A DNA stretch of 64,000 bases. It comes from an uncultured Pelagibacteraceae bacterium. Lineage in GTDB: Bacteria; Pseudomonadota; Alphaproteobacteria; Pelagibacterales; Pelagibacteraceae. The notes under the pieces are model-generated. The model had not been told where the DNA came from and did not search any database. It was given only the letters and a program-made list of their open reading frames with translations. Below are positions 9,774 to 17,177 of this stretch, piece after piece. The stretch spans positions 310,001 through 374,000 of the forward strand of contig CACHEU010000001.1 in assembly GCA_902578935.1 (NCBI GenBank), in the 5' to 3' direction. The position numbers and the translations under genes are program-made. How positions within the stretch are numbered: the first letter of the stretch is position 1; each line of letters opens with the position of its first letter.

Positions 9774-9794
9774 TGTGATCAGATTGTGATCAGA
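9774..9794 (+). repeat. Paired TGTGATCAGA repeat, 11-bp period
   Basis: TGTGATCAGA at 9774-9783 is repeated at 9785-9794, an 11-base period, 41 bases to the left of the core repeat. The layout mirrors the TGCGTC pair that lies 44 bases left of the 11791 core. A candidate arm-type binding site of a different integrase specificity. Confidence 0.45.
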
Positions 9795-9835
9795 ATTTTA
9801 AAAATGTTTAATTGATTAGTGTTTAAGTCGATTCG

Positions 9836-9861
9836 AAGGGGCGTTCTGTTGCCAGGTGCCC
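9836..9861. repeat. Exact 26-bp duplicate of the tmRNA 3' end (attachment-site core)
   Basis: All 26 bases are identical, in the same orientation, to 11791-11816, which is the 3' end of the tmRNA coding piece. Direct repeats of the 3' end of a tmRNA or tRNA gene are the usual trace of site-specific integration by tyrosine recombinases. The two copies bound a 1.95-kb segment with three genes. Confidence 0.75.
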
Positions 9862-9933
9862 TTAACCTCATTTCGTTAATCCTCGTTATATAATAATTAT
9901 TTTACAACCTAAAGCCCAAAACTGGTTCTTCAG

Positions 9934-9962
9934 TGCGTCGGTATTGCGTCAGAAATTGCGTC
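9934..9962 (+). repeat. Triple TGCGTC repeat, 11-12-bp period
   Basis: TGCGTC occurs at 9934-9939, 9945-9950 and 9957-9962, so the units lie on one face of the helix. The array is 72 bases inside the island from the 9836 core. The middle unit overlaps the likely -35 box of the next gene. Confidence 0.5.
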
Positions 9963-9972
9963 GGGCTATAAT
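9944..9972 (+). promoter_or_regulatory. Predicted promoter of the 9979 gene
   Basis: TTGCGT at 9944-9949, a 17-base spacer and a perfect TATAAT at 9967-9972. The ATG at 9979 lies six bases after the -10 box, so the transcript is probably leaderless. The -35 box is part of the TGCGTC array, so a protein bound there could repress transcription. Confidence 0.55.
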
Positions 9973-9978
9973 TAATCG

Positions 9979-10845
9979 ATGTTTTTTTTGAAGAGACTAC
10001 GACAGGCTGCAGTTGGAATAGCGGGTCTTTTTTCAGTCCCGTTCGGAAAAAAAATTGAAAAATCTTTCACTAAAATTATTGATGATAAACCTACCATCTA
10101 CGACGATAAAATAGATAAATTTTATAATGAAACCCATATAGGTGGTTTCACGCACAGACATTTTGATGGAAGTCATAGCCCTATTCAAATGTGGGAAAAA
10201 GTTAAAGCAACATTACCCGATGATACAAATTTTGAAGAATTTAAAAATTATGTCTTATCTTTATCCAAAGATCTTCAGACTACAATGGGTATACCATTAT
10301 TTAATATAGATAATAAAGAGGCCTACGATAAATTTGCTAATTATATGAGCTCTAACTTTTCTGTTAAGAAAAGTTGGTTGCTAGATATTCAAAGCGTTAA
10401 TCTAGCTGAAATTTTTGGTGCAACACTTGGAGTGGTATCATTAATGTTTGGCTGGAAACAAAAAGAAAAAGAAGAGTTTGCTAATCATGCTTCAAGTTTA
10501 ATTTTAGCTGGTGCTGTATCAGCTAATCCTATCCTATTAATAGTGTCACTAGTTTCTTGGGCAAAATCCTACACAAAAAATAAAAATAAAAAGGCATTCA
10601 AAGAAGGAACGATCAAAGGTTTGCTTGGTATGGGTTCATTTATAATGTCAGCAAGCTTATTTGCTAGCCCCTTGTTGGGAATAATAATTGGTTTGGTTGT
10701 TTTAATCGTTGTTAAAAGAAAACTTAAAAAAATTGAAGTTTCAGAGATTTATGACTGGTTTAAAAAACAAATTAAAGAACACGGAAAAGTCCTTGCGGCT
10801 ATGGGTGGAGGCGCAGGAATAGCAGTTATGATGGGAGGTTTATGA
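9979..10845 (+). CDS. Unknown integral membrane protein with HRHFDGSH motif
   Basis: The 288-residue protein belongs to no family I can name. A soluble N-terminal half contains FTHRHFDGSHSPIQMWEKV (about 57-75), whose clustered His and Asp could form a metal or catalytic site. The second half has hydrophobic segments at about 148-160, 174-194 and 212-244, then a basic amphipathic stretch and a Gly/Ala/Met-rich tail (about 271-288). It is the first gene of a three-gene run inside the 9.84-11.8 kb island, overlapping the next by four bases. Confidence 0.65.
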   Translation: MFFLKRLRQAAVGIAGLFSVPFGKKIEKSFTKIIDDKPTIYDDKIDKFYNETHIGGFTHRHFDGSHSPIQMWEKVKATLPDDTNFEEFKNYVLSLSKDLQTTMGIPLFNIDNKEAYDKFANYMSSNFSVKKSWLLDIQSVNLAEIFGATLGVVSLMFGWKQKEKEEFANHASSLILAGAVSANPILLIVSLVSWAKSYTKNKNKKAFKEGTIKGLLGMGSFIMSASLFASPLLGIIIGLVVLIVVKRKLKKIEVSEIYDWFKKQIKEHGKVLAAMGGGAGIAVMMGGL

Positions 10846-11141
10846 AAAAACTTTTAACGATTGTAGTTCTAGGTTTGTTATTAAGCGGCAATGCTTATGC
10901 TGGTAAATATGAAATGGAACAAGCTGCAAAAACAATTCCAGGAGTTGCTGATGCTGCTTTCCAGGGAAGCTCATCTTTTTGGGTTGTAATGTCAAACCCT
11001 AATGCTGGTCATGATTTTGATTATTATGGATCAATGTTATGTAACGGTGGTCAACAAAAATTTGGTGTAGCCAAAGGATATACTATTACTTTTTGGAATG
11101 CATATACCAAAAAGCCAATTAAAAAATTTAGATGTTATTAG
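10842..11141 (+). CDS. Small unknown secreted protein
   Basis: The 99-residue product has the signal peptide MKKLLTIVVLGLLLSGNAYA followed by about 79 mature residues with two cysteines (a possible disulfide) and a pattern VADAAFQGSSSFWVVMSNPN. No family is recognised. The start overlaps the upstream stop (ATGA) and its own stop overlaps the next start by one base, so the three genes are co-translated. The signal-peptide coding DNA is a close copy of those at 8815 and 11141. Confidence 0.65.
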   Translation: MKKLLTIVVLGLLLSGNAYAGKYEMEQAAKTIPGVADAAFQGSSSFWVVMSNPNAGHDFDYYGSMLCNGGQQKFGVAKGYTITFWNAYTKKPIKKFRCY

Positions 11142-11701
11142 TGAAAAAACTTTTAGCGATCGTGGTTCTGGGTTTGTTGTGGAGTGGCAGTGCATCAGCG
11201 GATCAGGCTCAATTATTTGGTATAAAACTTTACAAAGATTTATTCCAGTCAATTGACAAAGATACGTGGCTCAAGGAAAAATGTATTAATAAAAGTTCTT
11301 ATAGTGCATTTATTAGATATCAAGAAGTCCCCTTGTATAACGATATGTTTCCATCAGTTAAAGCGGAGGTAGATAAGTGCAAAGTTTTTGCAGTTTGGGG
11401 AACAGGATTTTTTAAGAAAAAATCTAAATGCAGAAAAAATATTGAACCAATAATGCAAGTTACACTAAAAAGACTTAAAGAAGATTATAAAATTTCAGAA
11501 ATTAAAAAAGGCAATCCATTGAAAGATGATAATTTTTCTAAATCAGCCAACATTTCTGGCAATGGAAAAGAAATGACTTTGTATGGTTATTGTTTTAAAG
11601 ATCCTCAAGGATATTTTATGGATTATGGAATTGTTGACAATACAAAAGCCAAGCACCACTCTAAATATTTAGGAGTTACAAACCTTAAAAAAGGACTATA
11701 A
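11141..11701 (+). CDS. Unknown secreted protein with the shared signal cassette
   Basis: The 186-residue protein has signal peptide (M)KKLLAIVVLGLLWSGSASA and then an unrecognised lysine-rich mature part with six cysteines, which suggests periplasmic disulfides. I take the GTG at 11141 as start, because it aligns with the start of the two sibling signal peptides and overlaps the upstream TAG by one base; an ATG at 11132 would add three residues. It is the last gene before the tmRNA attachment site. Confidence 0.62.
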   Translation: MKKLLAIVVLGLLWSGSASADQAQLFGIKLYKDLFQSIDKDTWLKEKCINKSSYSAFIRYQEVPLYNDMFPSVKAEVDKCKVFAVWGTGFFKKKSKCRKNIEPIMQVTLKRLKEDYKISEIKKGNPLKDDNFSKSANISGNGKEMTLYGYCFKDPQGYFMDYGIVDNTKAKHHSKYLGVTNLKKGL

Positions 11702-11729
11702 AATTTTAAATGTCAAAACTTTTTCTCAC

Positions 11730-11746
11730 TGCGTCCATAGTGCGTC
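11730..11746 (+). repeat. Paired TGCGTC repeat, 11-bp period
   Basis: TGCGTC occurs at 11730-11735 and 11741-11746, the same unit, period and orientation as at 9934-9962. It lies 44 bases inside the right core repeat. No gene starts downstream on this strand, so a promoter role is unlikely here, which favours an integrase arm-site reading. Confidence 0.5.
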
Positions 11747-11786
11747 ACAAAATTTTTAATTGTTGGTATTAAAGAAGAATCAGAGA

Positions 11787-12047
11787 TTTAAAGGGGCGTT
11801 CTGTTGCCAGGTGCCCCGAACCCCGTTTACTTAATTAACAAGTTAATTAAGCAGCAAGTGCAAATTTATTATTTGCATTTATAATTAGCCCGTTACGTCG
11901 GAACCATCTCGAACGAAAGAATAGCTTTTAGACACTCGTCGATTCTGATTCACCCCCATAAGTTGTAAATGGTGGAGGTGGTGGGTACTGCCCCCACGTC
12001 CGCAATGTTTATTACGAAACTCGTTTATCGTCATAGTTGGAAAACCA
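11787..12047 (-). ncRNA. ssrA: Permuted two-piece tmRNA
   Basis: On the minus strand the acceptor piece (about 12047-11970) ends CACCTCC-A-CCA. After a 12-base excised spacer (11969-11958), the coding piece begins GGGGGTG at 11957. The two ends pair over seven positions (one G-U), which proves the permuted order known in Alphaproteobacteria. The T stem GTGGG/CCCAC closes a loop GGCAGTA. The tag frame reads ANNKFALAA then stop (11876-11847). A nine-base-pair AT stem follows (arms CTTAATTAA and TTAATTAAG), then a GC-rich 3' pseudoknot-like end. It rescues stalled ribosomes and marks the products for proteolysis. Confidence 0.9.
11791..11817. repeat. tmRNA 3'-end core repeat (right copy)
   Basis: The final 26 to 27 bases of the tmRNA coding piece, folding as part of its 3' pseudoknot-like structure. 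They are duplicated exactly at 9836-9861 and partly at 6455. This is the likely attachment core, kept functional after each insertion because the incoming copy restores the RNA end. Confidence 0.75.
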
Positions 12048-12053
12048 ACAAAT

Positions 12054-12083
12054 ATAATATAAAATTTAAAAAAAAAGATTCAA
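12054..12083 (-). promoter_or_regulatory. Predicted tmRNA promoter
   Basis: Reading leftward, TTGAAT (12083-12078) is followed after 18 bases, including a run of nine Ts, by TATTAT (12059-12054). This puts transcription start near 12047, at a GTTGG-TTTT-CCAAC hairpin that would cap the acceptor piece. Confidence 0.5.
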
Positions 12084-12096
12084 TAAGTATTTCTAA

Positions 12097-13044
12097 ATGA
12101 AGCTCACAAAAGAACAAAAACAGGAAATTTTAGATCAACAATCCCAAGAAAACGTTACTAAGAGAGTAACGTCGCCGGAATTAGAAAAAATTCTTTATGA
12201 AGCTCTTCCAGTTTTAGATCATGGATTTGTTAGAGTTGTAGATTATATGGGTGACGATACTTCTATAGTTCAAGCAGCAAGAGTTTCATACGGAAAGGGA
12301 ACAAAAAAAGTTTCTACAGATAGTGGTTTAATAAAATATTTAATGAGACATAGACACAGTACACCTTTTGAAATGTGTGAGATCAAATATCATGTGAAAC
12401 TTCCAATATTTGTTGCGAGACAGTGGATAAGACACCGAACCGCTAATGTAAACGAATATTCTGCAAGATATTCTATTTTAGATAAAGAGTTTTATATTCC
12501 AGATAAGCAGCATCTTGCTGCACAGTCAGAGATCAATCGTCAAGGAAGAGGGAATTTAATTAATGGTAAACAAGCTGATGAAATTTTAAATTTACTGAAA
12601 GAAGATGCTCAAAGAAATTATGATGATTATGAAAAAATGTTAAACCAAAAATATGACGGGACAGTTATTGATGAAAATAAACAAGGATTAGCAAGGGAGC
12701 TTGCGCGAATGAATCTCACACTAAATGCTTATACACAATGGTATTGGAAAACTGATTTGTTAAATTTACTTAACTTTCTTTCTCTCAGAGCAGATAGTCA
12801 TGCGCAGTATGAGATAAGAGCCTATGCAGATGTGATGACCGATTCTTTAAAAAGATGGGTGCCTATAGCCTACGAAGCTTTTATGGATTATCGTGTTGGA
12901 GCAATGGAATTATCTTCAAAAGGAAAATCTGTTGTGAAAAAAATGATGAAAGGTGAGAAGTGTAGTTACGAACATTCTGGGCTTTCAAAAAGAGAATGGA
13001 ATGAATTAATGGGTTCTCTAGGTTTCAAAGAACATCTTTTGTAA
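12097..13044 (+). CDS. thyX: FAD-dependent thymidylate synthase
   Basis: This flavoenzyme makes dTMP from dUMP using methylene-tetrahydrofolate and NADPH, replacing ThyA. The ThyX signature RHRX7S is present as [11 protein letters not shown] at about 112-122, and the C-terminal region [17 protein letters not shown] is typical. At 315 residues it is of normal length. It is divergent from the tmRNA and converges with the Mrp-type gene; their coding 3' ends overlap by 20 bases. Confidence 0.96.
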   Translation: MKLTKEQKQEILDQQSQENVTKRVTSPELEKILYEALPVLDHGFVRVVDYMGDDTSIVQAARVSYGKGTKKVSTDSGLIKYLMRHRHSTPFEMCEIKYHVKLPIFVARQWIRHRTANVNEYSARYSILDKEFYIPDKQHLAAQSEINRQGRGNLINGKQADEILNLLKEDAQRNYDDYEKMLNQKYDGTVIDENKQGLARELARMNLTLNAYTQWYWKTDLLNLLNFLSLRADSHAQYEIRAYADVMTDSLKRWVPIAYEAFMDYRVGAMELSSKGKSVVKKMMKGEKCSYEHSGLSKREWNELMGSLGFKEHLL

Positions 13045-13849
13045 TCTTTTTAGCAATTTCCGAAAATATTTTTGATACTTCGTGATCTGGTTCTTTATAT
13101 GCTAGCGGCAACCCTAGGTCCGCCGACTCTCTTAGTTTAGTATTAATAGGAATTTTACCTAAAAATTTTTTTCCAAATTCTTTTGCAATTCTTTCAACAC
13201 CACCTTCTCCAAAAATAGCATATTTTTTTCCATCGTCTCCTTTAAAAAAGCTCATATTATCTATAAGGCCAAGAATTTTTATTTTTGTTTTATCAAACAT
13301 TTGAATTCCTCTTTGAACATCCATCAAAGCTAACTCTTGTGGAGTTGAAACTATAATAGCTCCATCAATTTTTATGTCCTGTGCGAAAGTAAGTTGGGTA
13401 TCACCAGTGCCTGGGGGCATATCAATTATTAAAAAATCTAAATTCTTCCACGAAACTTTTTCTGTAAGAGTTTTAATCGCACTGATAACCATTGGTCCTC
13501 TCCAAATCATAGGAGTTTTTTCATCAACCAAAAAACCTAAAGACATAAATTGTGCCCCATATTTTTCTAAAGGAAATAAAAATTTTCCATCACTTTTTGG
13601 TTTTTCATTTAGCCCAATCATTTTTGGTAAAGAAGGTCCATAAATATCCGCATCTAAGAAACCAACTTTCTTTCCAAGTTTTTGAAGAGCAAAAGTTAAA
13701 TTAATAGCAAAAGTAGATTTTCCAACTCCTCCTTTTGCACTGGAGATCATTAGTGTAAATTTTGTTCCTTTTATTGGATTTTTCTCAAAATTTTTTGGTT
13801 TAGTCTTTTTTTTTAAACTATCACTTATTTTAGCTTCATTTTTGGACAT
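13025..13849 (-). CDS. Mrp/ApbC-type P-loop ATPase, short form
   Basis: The deviant Walker A KGGVGKS (about 39-45), [10 protein letters not shown] and [12 protein letters not shown] place this 274-residue protein in the Mrp/NBP35 family of iron-sulfur cluster carriers. Two things are unusual. The N-terminal MIP18 (DUF59) domain of typical Mrp is missing and replaced by a lysine-rich leader. The CPxC motif that normally follows the NMS stretch and bridges the cluster in the dimer is also absent ([13 protein letters not shown] here). It may carry clusters differently or act only as an ATPase. Confidence 0.85.
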   Translation of the reverse strand: MSKNEAKISDSLKKKTKPKNFEKNPIKGTKFTLMISSAKGGVGKSTFAINLTFALQKLGKKVGFLDADIYGPSLPKMIGLNEKPKSDGKFLFPLEKYGAQFMSLGFLVDEKTPMIWRGPMVISAIKTLTEKVSWKNLDFLIIDMPPGTGDTQLTFAQDIKIDGAIIVSTPQELALMDVQRGIQMFDKTKIKILGLIDNMSFFKGDDGKKYAIFGEGGVERIAKEFGKKFLGKIPINTKLRESADLGLPLAYKEPDHEVSKIFSEIAKKITKDVL

Positions 13850-13903
13850 TATATCGCTTTATCATAACTTGTTTTTGTTTAAAAAGTCACTATATAAAGT
13901 GTG

Positions 13904-15022
13904 ATGTCATCTAAAGACGATATATTAATATTAAAAAATGAATCTCCCTGGGGTTCTCCTCCAGGTGGCCGAGGAAGAGGCGATGGAAATGGTTCAGGAG
14001 AAAGACGACCACCTCCTAATATTGATGACTTAATTAGAAAAGCACAAGGTTCCGTTGGAAGAATTTTTCCAGGCGGAAGAGGAAGCAACAAATCAATTTA
14101 TTTAGGAATTTTAATTTTATTAGTTCTTTGGGCGCTAAGCGGACTCTACAGAGTTTTGCCAGACGAACAAGGGGTAGTTTTACGATTTGGAAAATTTATT
14201 AAAACAACTCAACCAGGATTAAATTATCATATTCCTTTTCCAGTAGAGAGAGCTTTGACTCCCAAGGTTACAAAAGTAAATCGTATTGACGTTGGTTTTA
14301 GATCCGCAAGTGATAGCGGAAGATCTTCTGGCATTGGAGACGTGTCTGAAGAAAGCTTAATGCTAACCGGAGACGAAAACATAGTTGATATTGATTATTC
14401 CGTTTTTTGGGTAATCAAGGATGCGGGAAAGTTTCTTTTTAATATACAGAGTCCATTAGAAACAGTTAAAGCTGCTTCAGAAACTGCAATGAGAGAAGTG
14501 ATAGCCAAGAGTAGAATTCAATCGATCTTAACTGAAGGAAGATCAAAAATAGAAAATGAAGTTCAAGAAATTACCCAAGGAATTTTAGACGAATATGGTT
14601 CTGGTATTCAGATAACTCAAGTTCAAACTCAAAAAGCCGACCCACCTGATCAAGTTATTGATGCTTTTAGAGATGTCCAAGCGGCAAGAGCTGATAGAGA
14701 AAGATCGAAAAACGAAGCAGAAGCTTACGCGAATGATGTTATACCAAGAGCTCGTGGGGAAGCAGAAAAAATTTTACAGCAAGCTGAAGCTTATAAAAAA
14801 GAAGTTGTAGCTAAAGCAGAGGGTGAGGCAAGCAGATTTTTAGCAATATATAATGAATACAAGCTTGCTAAGCGAGTAACGCAAGAGAGAATGTATTTAG
14901 AAACAATGGAAAAAGTTTTAGCTGATATTGATAAAGTTATAATTGATAAAAGCTCTGGTTCAGGAGTAGTTCCATACCTTCCGTTGCCAGAAATCAAAAA
15001 GAAATCACAGGGAGGACAATGA
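13904..15022 (+). CDS. hflK: Band 7/SPFH protein HflK
   Basis: HflK with HflC forms a large periplasmic membrane complex that encloses and regulates the FtsH protease. The 372-residue protein has a Gly/Pro/Arg-rich cytoplasmic N-terminus, one membrane segment (about 66-84), then an SPFH domain starting DEQGVVLRFGKF and a coiled-coil region rich in Glu, Arg and Ala (about 260-330). I choose the ATG at 13904 over the GTG at 13901. Its stop overlaps the hflC ATG (ATGA). Confidence 0.93.
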   Translation: MSSKDDILILKNESPWGSPPGGRGRGDGNGSGERRPPPNIDDLIRKAQGSVGRIFPGGRGSNKSIYLGILILLVLWALSGLYRVLPDEQGVVLRFGKFIKTTQPGLNYHIPFPVERALTPKVTKVNRIDVGFRSASDSGRSSGIGDVSEESLMLTGDENIVDIDYSVFWVIKDAGKFLFNIQSPLETVKAASETAMREVIAKSRIQSILTEGRSKIENEVQEITQGILDEYGSGIQITQVQTQKADPPDQVIDAFRDVQAARADRERSKNEAEAYANDVIPRARGEAEKILQQAEAYKKEVVAKAEGEASRFLAIYNEYKLAKRVTQERMYLETMEKVLADIDKVIIDKSSGSGVVPYLPLPEIKKKSQGGQ

Positions 15023-15888
15023 GAAAAATTTTAATACCAATTCTTGTAGTCCTAGGGTTTGTTGCTTATAACGCATTGTTTGTTGTACAAGAAATTAACC
15101 AGGCTATAGTATTGCAGTTTGGTGATCCAAAAAAAATTATAACAAAGCCCGGTTTAAATTATAAAATTCCTTTTATACAAAACGTAGTTTACTTAGATAG
15201 AAGGGTATTAAATTTAGATAATCCACCAGAAGAAGTTATTGCAGCTGACCAAAAAAGACTAATTGTTGATGCTTTTGCAAGATTTAAAATTGTTGATCCA
15301 TTAAAATTTTATATATCAGTTGGAAATGAAAGGGTTGCAAGATCAAGGTTAGCAACAATCATAAATTCAAGAATAAGAAGCGTATTAGGTACGCAAGAAT
15401 TAGCAACTCTATTATCAACGGATAGAGCTGTACACATGGCTACAATTCAGAATGATGTTAATACAGAGGCTGAAAATTTTGGAATTACAATTGTAGATGT
15501 AAGAATTAAACGTGCAGATTTACCTCAAGCAAATAGTGAAGCAATATTTAAACGAATGCAGACTGAAAGAGAGAGAGAAGCAAAAGAATTTAGAGCTCAA
15601 GGAGCTGAGATGGCTGCCAAAATAACTTCAACTGCAGATAAAGAAGTGACAGTAATCTTAGCTAATGCAAATAAACAATCTGAAATAATGAGAGGTGAGG
15701 GAGACGGTAAGAGAAATAACATTTTTGCTGATGCTTTTGGAAGAGATCCAGAATTTTTTAGTTTCTATAGAGCAATGCAATCTTACGAAAAAGCCTTAAT
15801 TGGTGGCGATACATCTATGATATTATCTCCCGATAGTGATTTTTTTAAGTTTTTTGGTAAAACTGGAGTTATCAAAAAGAAACAATAG
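15019..15888 (+). CDS. hflC: Band 7/SPFH protein HflC
   Basis: Partner of HflK: 289 residues, an N-terminal membrane anchor (about 5-22), an SPFH domain beginning QEINQAIVLQFGDPKK, and a C-terminal helical part ending SDFFKFFG, typical of HflC. It is translationally coupled to hflK and followed ten bases later by a DUF2065 gene, the order commonly seen in Proteobacteria. Confidence 0.93.
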   Translation: MRKILIPILVVLGFVAYNALFVVQEINQAIVLQFGDPKKIITKPGLNYKIPFIQNVVYLDRRVLNLDNPPEEVIAADQKRLIVDAFARFKIVDPLKFYISVGNERVARSRLATIINSRIRSVLGTQELATLLSTDRAVHMATIQNDVNTEAENFGITIVDVRIKRADLPQANSEAIFKRMQTEREREAKEFRAQGAEMAAKITSTADKEVTVILANANKQSEIMRGEGDGKRNNIFADAFGRDPEFFSFYRAMQSYEKALIGGDTSMILSPDSDFFKFFGKTGVIKKKQ

Positions 15889-15898
15889 TTACTAAGGC

Positions 15899-16084
15899 AT
15901 GAATGAATTCATTATTGCCATTGGTTTAGTTTTATTTATCGAAGGTCTCCTTTGCGCCTTGTTTCCGTCAAAAATCAAGAATATGTCTAAGCTAATCGAA
16001 GCTATGCCAGCAAACAATTTAAGGACAATTGGTGTGGTGTTTACAATAATTGGTTTTATTATAATTTGGTATATTAAAAAGTAA
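15899..16084 (+). CDS. DUF2065 (YjeT-like) small membrane protein
   Basis: A 61-residue protein with two membrane segments (about 4-22 and 42-58) and the family motifs GLVLFIEGLLCALFP and LRTIGVVFTIIGF. DUF2065 proteins commonly sit beside hflKC, as here. The biochemical role is unknown. Its stop shares one base with the ATG of the protease gene. Confidence 0.85.
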   Translation: MNEFIIAIGLVLFIEGLLCALFPSKIKNMSKLIEAMPANNLRTIGVVFTIIGFIIIWYIKK

Positions 16085-17172
16085 TGAAATTAAGTTCTAA
16101 AAAATTTTTTGTATGGTTCGCATTTTTCTATTTTATTTTTAATATTGAAGGAAACGCAAAAAATCCACCCGCATCATTTGCAGATCTTGCAGAGAAGTTG
16201 ATGCCATCTGTGGTTAATATTTCAACTACTCAAACAATTAAAACTCAATCAAATCCATTTCCATTTCAATTTCCACCCGGATCTCCGTTTGAAGACATGT
16301 TCAAAGAATTTGATAGACCAACAGAGAGAAAGGCAACTTCTTTAGGGTCAGGATTTATTATAAAGAAAGATGGAATGGTAGTTACAAATAATCACGTTAT
16401 AGCAAATGCAGACGATATTATTGTAAGAGTAAATAATAAAGAATATCAAGCAAAAGTTTTAGGAGCAGACCCATATTCAGACATCGCGGTATTAAAAATT
16501 GAATCACCAAAAAATTTTGAAACTGTGAAGTTTGGAAATTCTGACAAAGCCAGAGTTGGAGATTGGGTAGTTGCAATTGGAAATCCTTTTGGTTTGGGAG
16601 GAACTGTAACTTCAGGAATAATTTCTGCAAGAAATCGAGATATAAATTTAACTCGTTATGACGATTTTATTCAGACAGATGCATCAATCAATCAAGGTAA
16701 TTCAGGAGGCCCATTATTTAATATGGACGGAGATGTAATTGGAATCAATACAGCAATCATCAGTCCATCTGGGGCGAGTAGTGGAATTGGTTTTGCAATT
16801 CCAGCAAATTACGCATCAACCATTATTGATCAATTAATTAAGTATGGAGAAACAAAAAGAGGCTGGTTGGGAGTTAGAATTCAACAAGTTACCAAGGAAA
16901 TGTCTACGATTGCAGGACTAAAAGAAACAACAGGAGCATTTATTGGAGGAGTTTCTGAAAATAGTCCGGCTGAAAAAGGGGGAATAAAAGAAGGTGATAT
17001 AATTTTAGAATTTGATGGGCAAAAAATAAAAACTATGAGAAATCTTCCAAAAGTTGTTGCAAACACAAAACCCAACAAGAAAGTCATCGTTAAAGTTTGG
17101 AGAGATAAAAAATTGATTACATTAAAGTTGACTCTAGGAAGAATGGAATCAGCCAAAGAGTTTAAAAAATAA
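16084..17172 (+). CDS. HtrA/Deg-family periplasmic serine protease, one PDZ domain
   Basis: The 362-residue protein has a signal sequence (about 1-24), a chymotrypsin-fold protease with the full triad (His about 104 in TNNHVI, Asp about 133 in YSDIAVLKI, Ser about 207 in GNSGGPLF), and one C-terminal PDZ domain (about 260-350). DegP and DegQ have two PDZ domains, so the layout is DegS-like, though the cleavable-looking leader suggests a soluble periplasmic enzyme. It would degrade or sense misfolded envelope proteins. It sits at the end of the hflKC run. Confidence 0.9.
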   Translation: MKLSSKKFFVWFAFFYFIFNIEGNAKNPPASFADLAEKLMPSVVNISTTQTIKTQSNPFPFQFPPGSPFEDMFKEFDRPTERKATSLGSGFIIKKDGMVVTNNHVIANADDIIVRVNNKEYQAKVLGADPYSDIAVLKIESPKNFETVKFGNSDKARVGDWVVAIGNPFGLGGTVTSGIISARNRDINLTRYDDFIQTDASINQGNSGGPLFNMDGDVIGINTAIISPSGASSGIGFAIPANYASTIIDQLIKYGETKRGWLGVRIQQVTKEMSTIAGLKETTGAFIGGVSENSPAEKGGIKEGDIILEFDGQKIKTMRNLPKVVANTKPNKKVIVKVWRDKKLITLKLTLGRMESAKEFKK

Positions 17173-17177
17173 ATAGC

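Larger units (their letters stand above)
9742..9978. other. Intergenic junction between two tmRNA-associated islands
   Basis: This 237-base gap holds no gene. From left to right it contains a short GC-rich patch (about 9743-9760), a TGTGATCAGA pair 11 bases apart (9774-9794), the 26-base repeat of the tmRNA 3' end (9836-9861), a TGCGTC triplet repeat (9934-9962) and a promoter reading into the next gene. The order is phased repeat, core, phased repeat. Confidence 0.7.
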
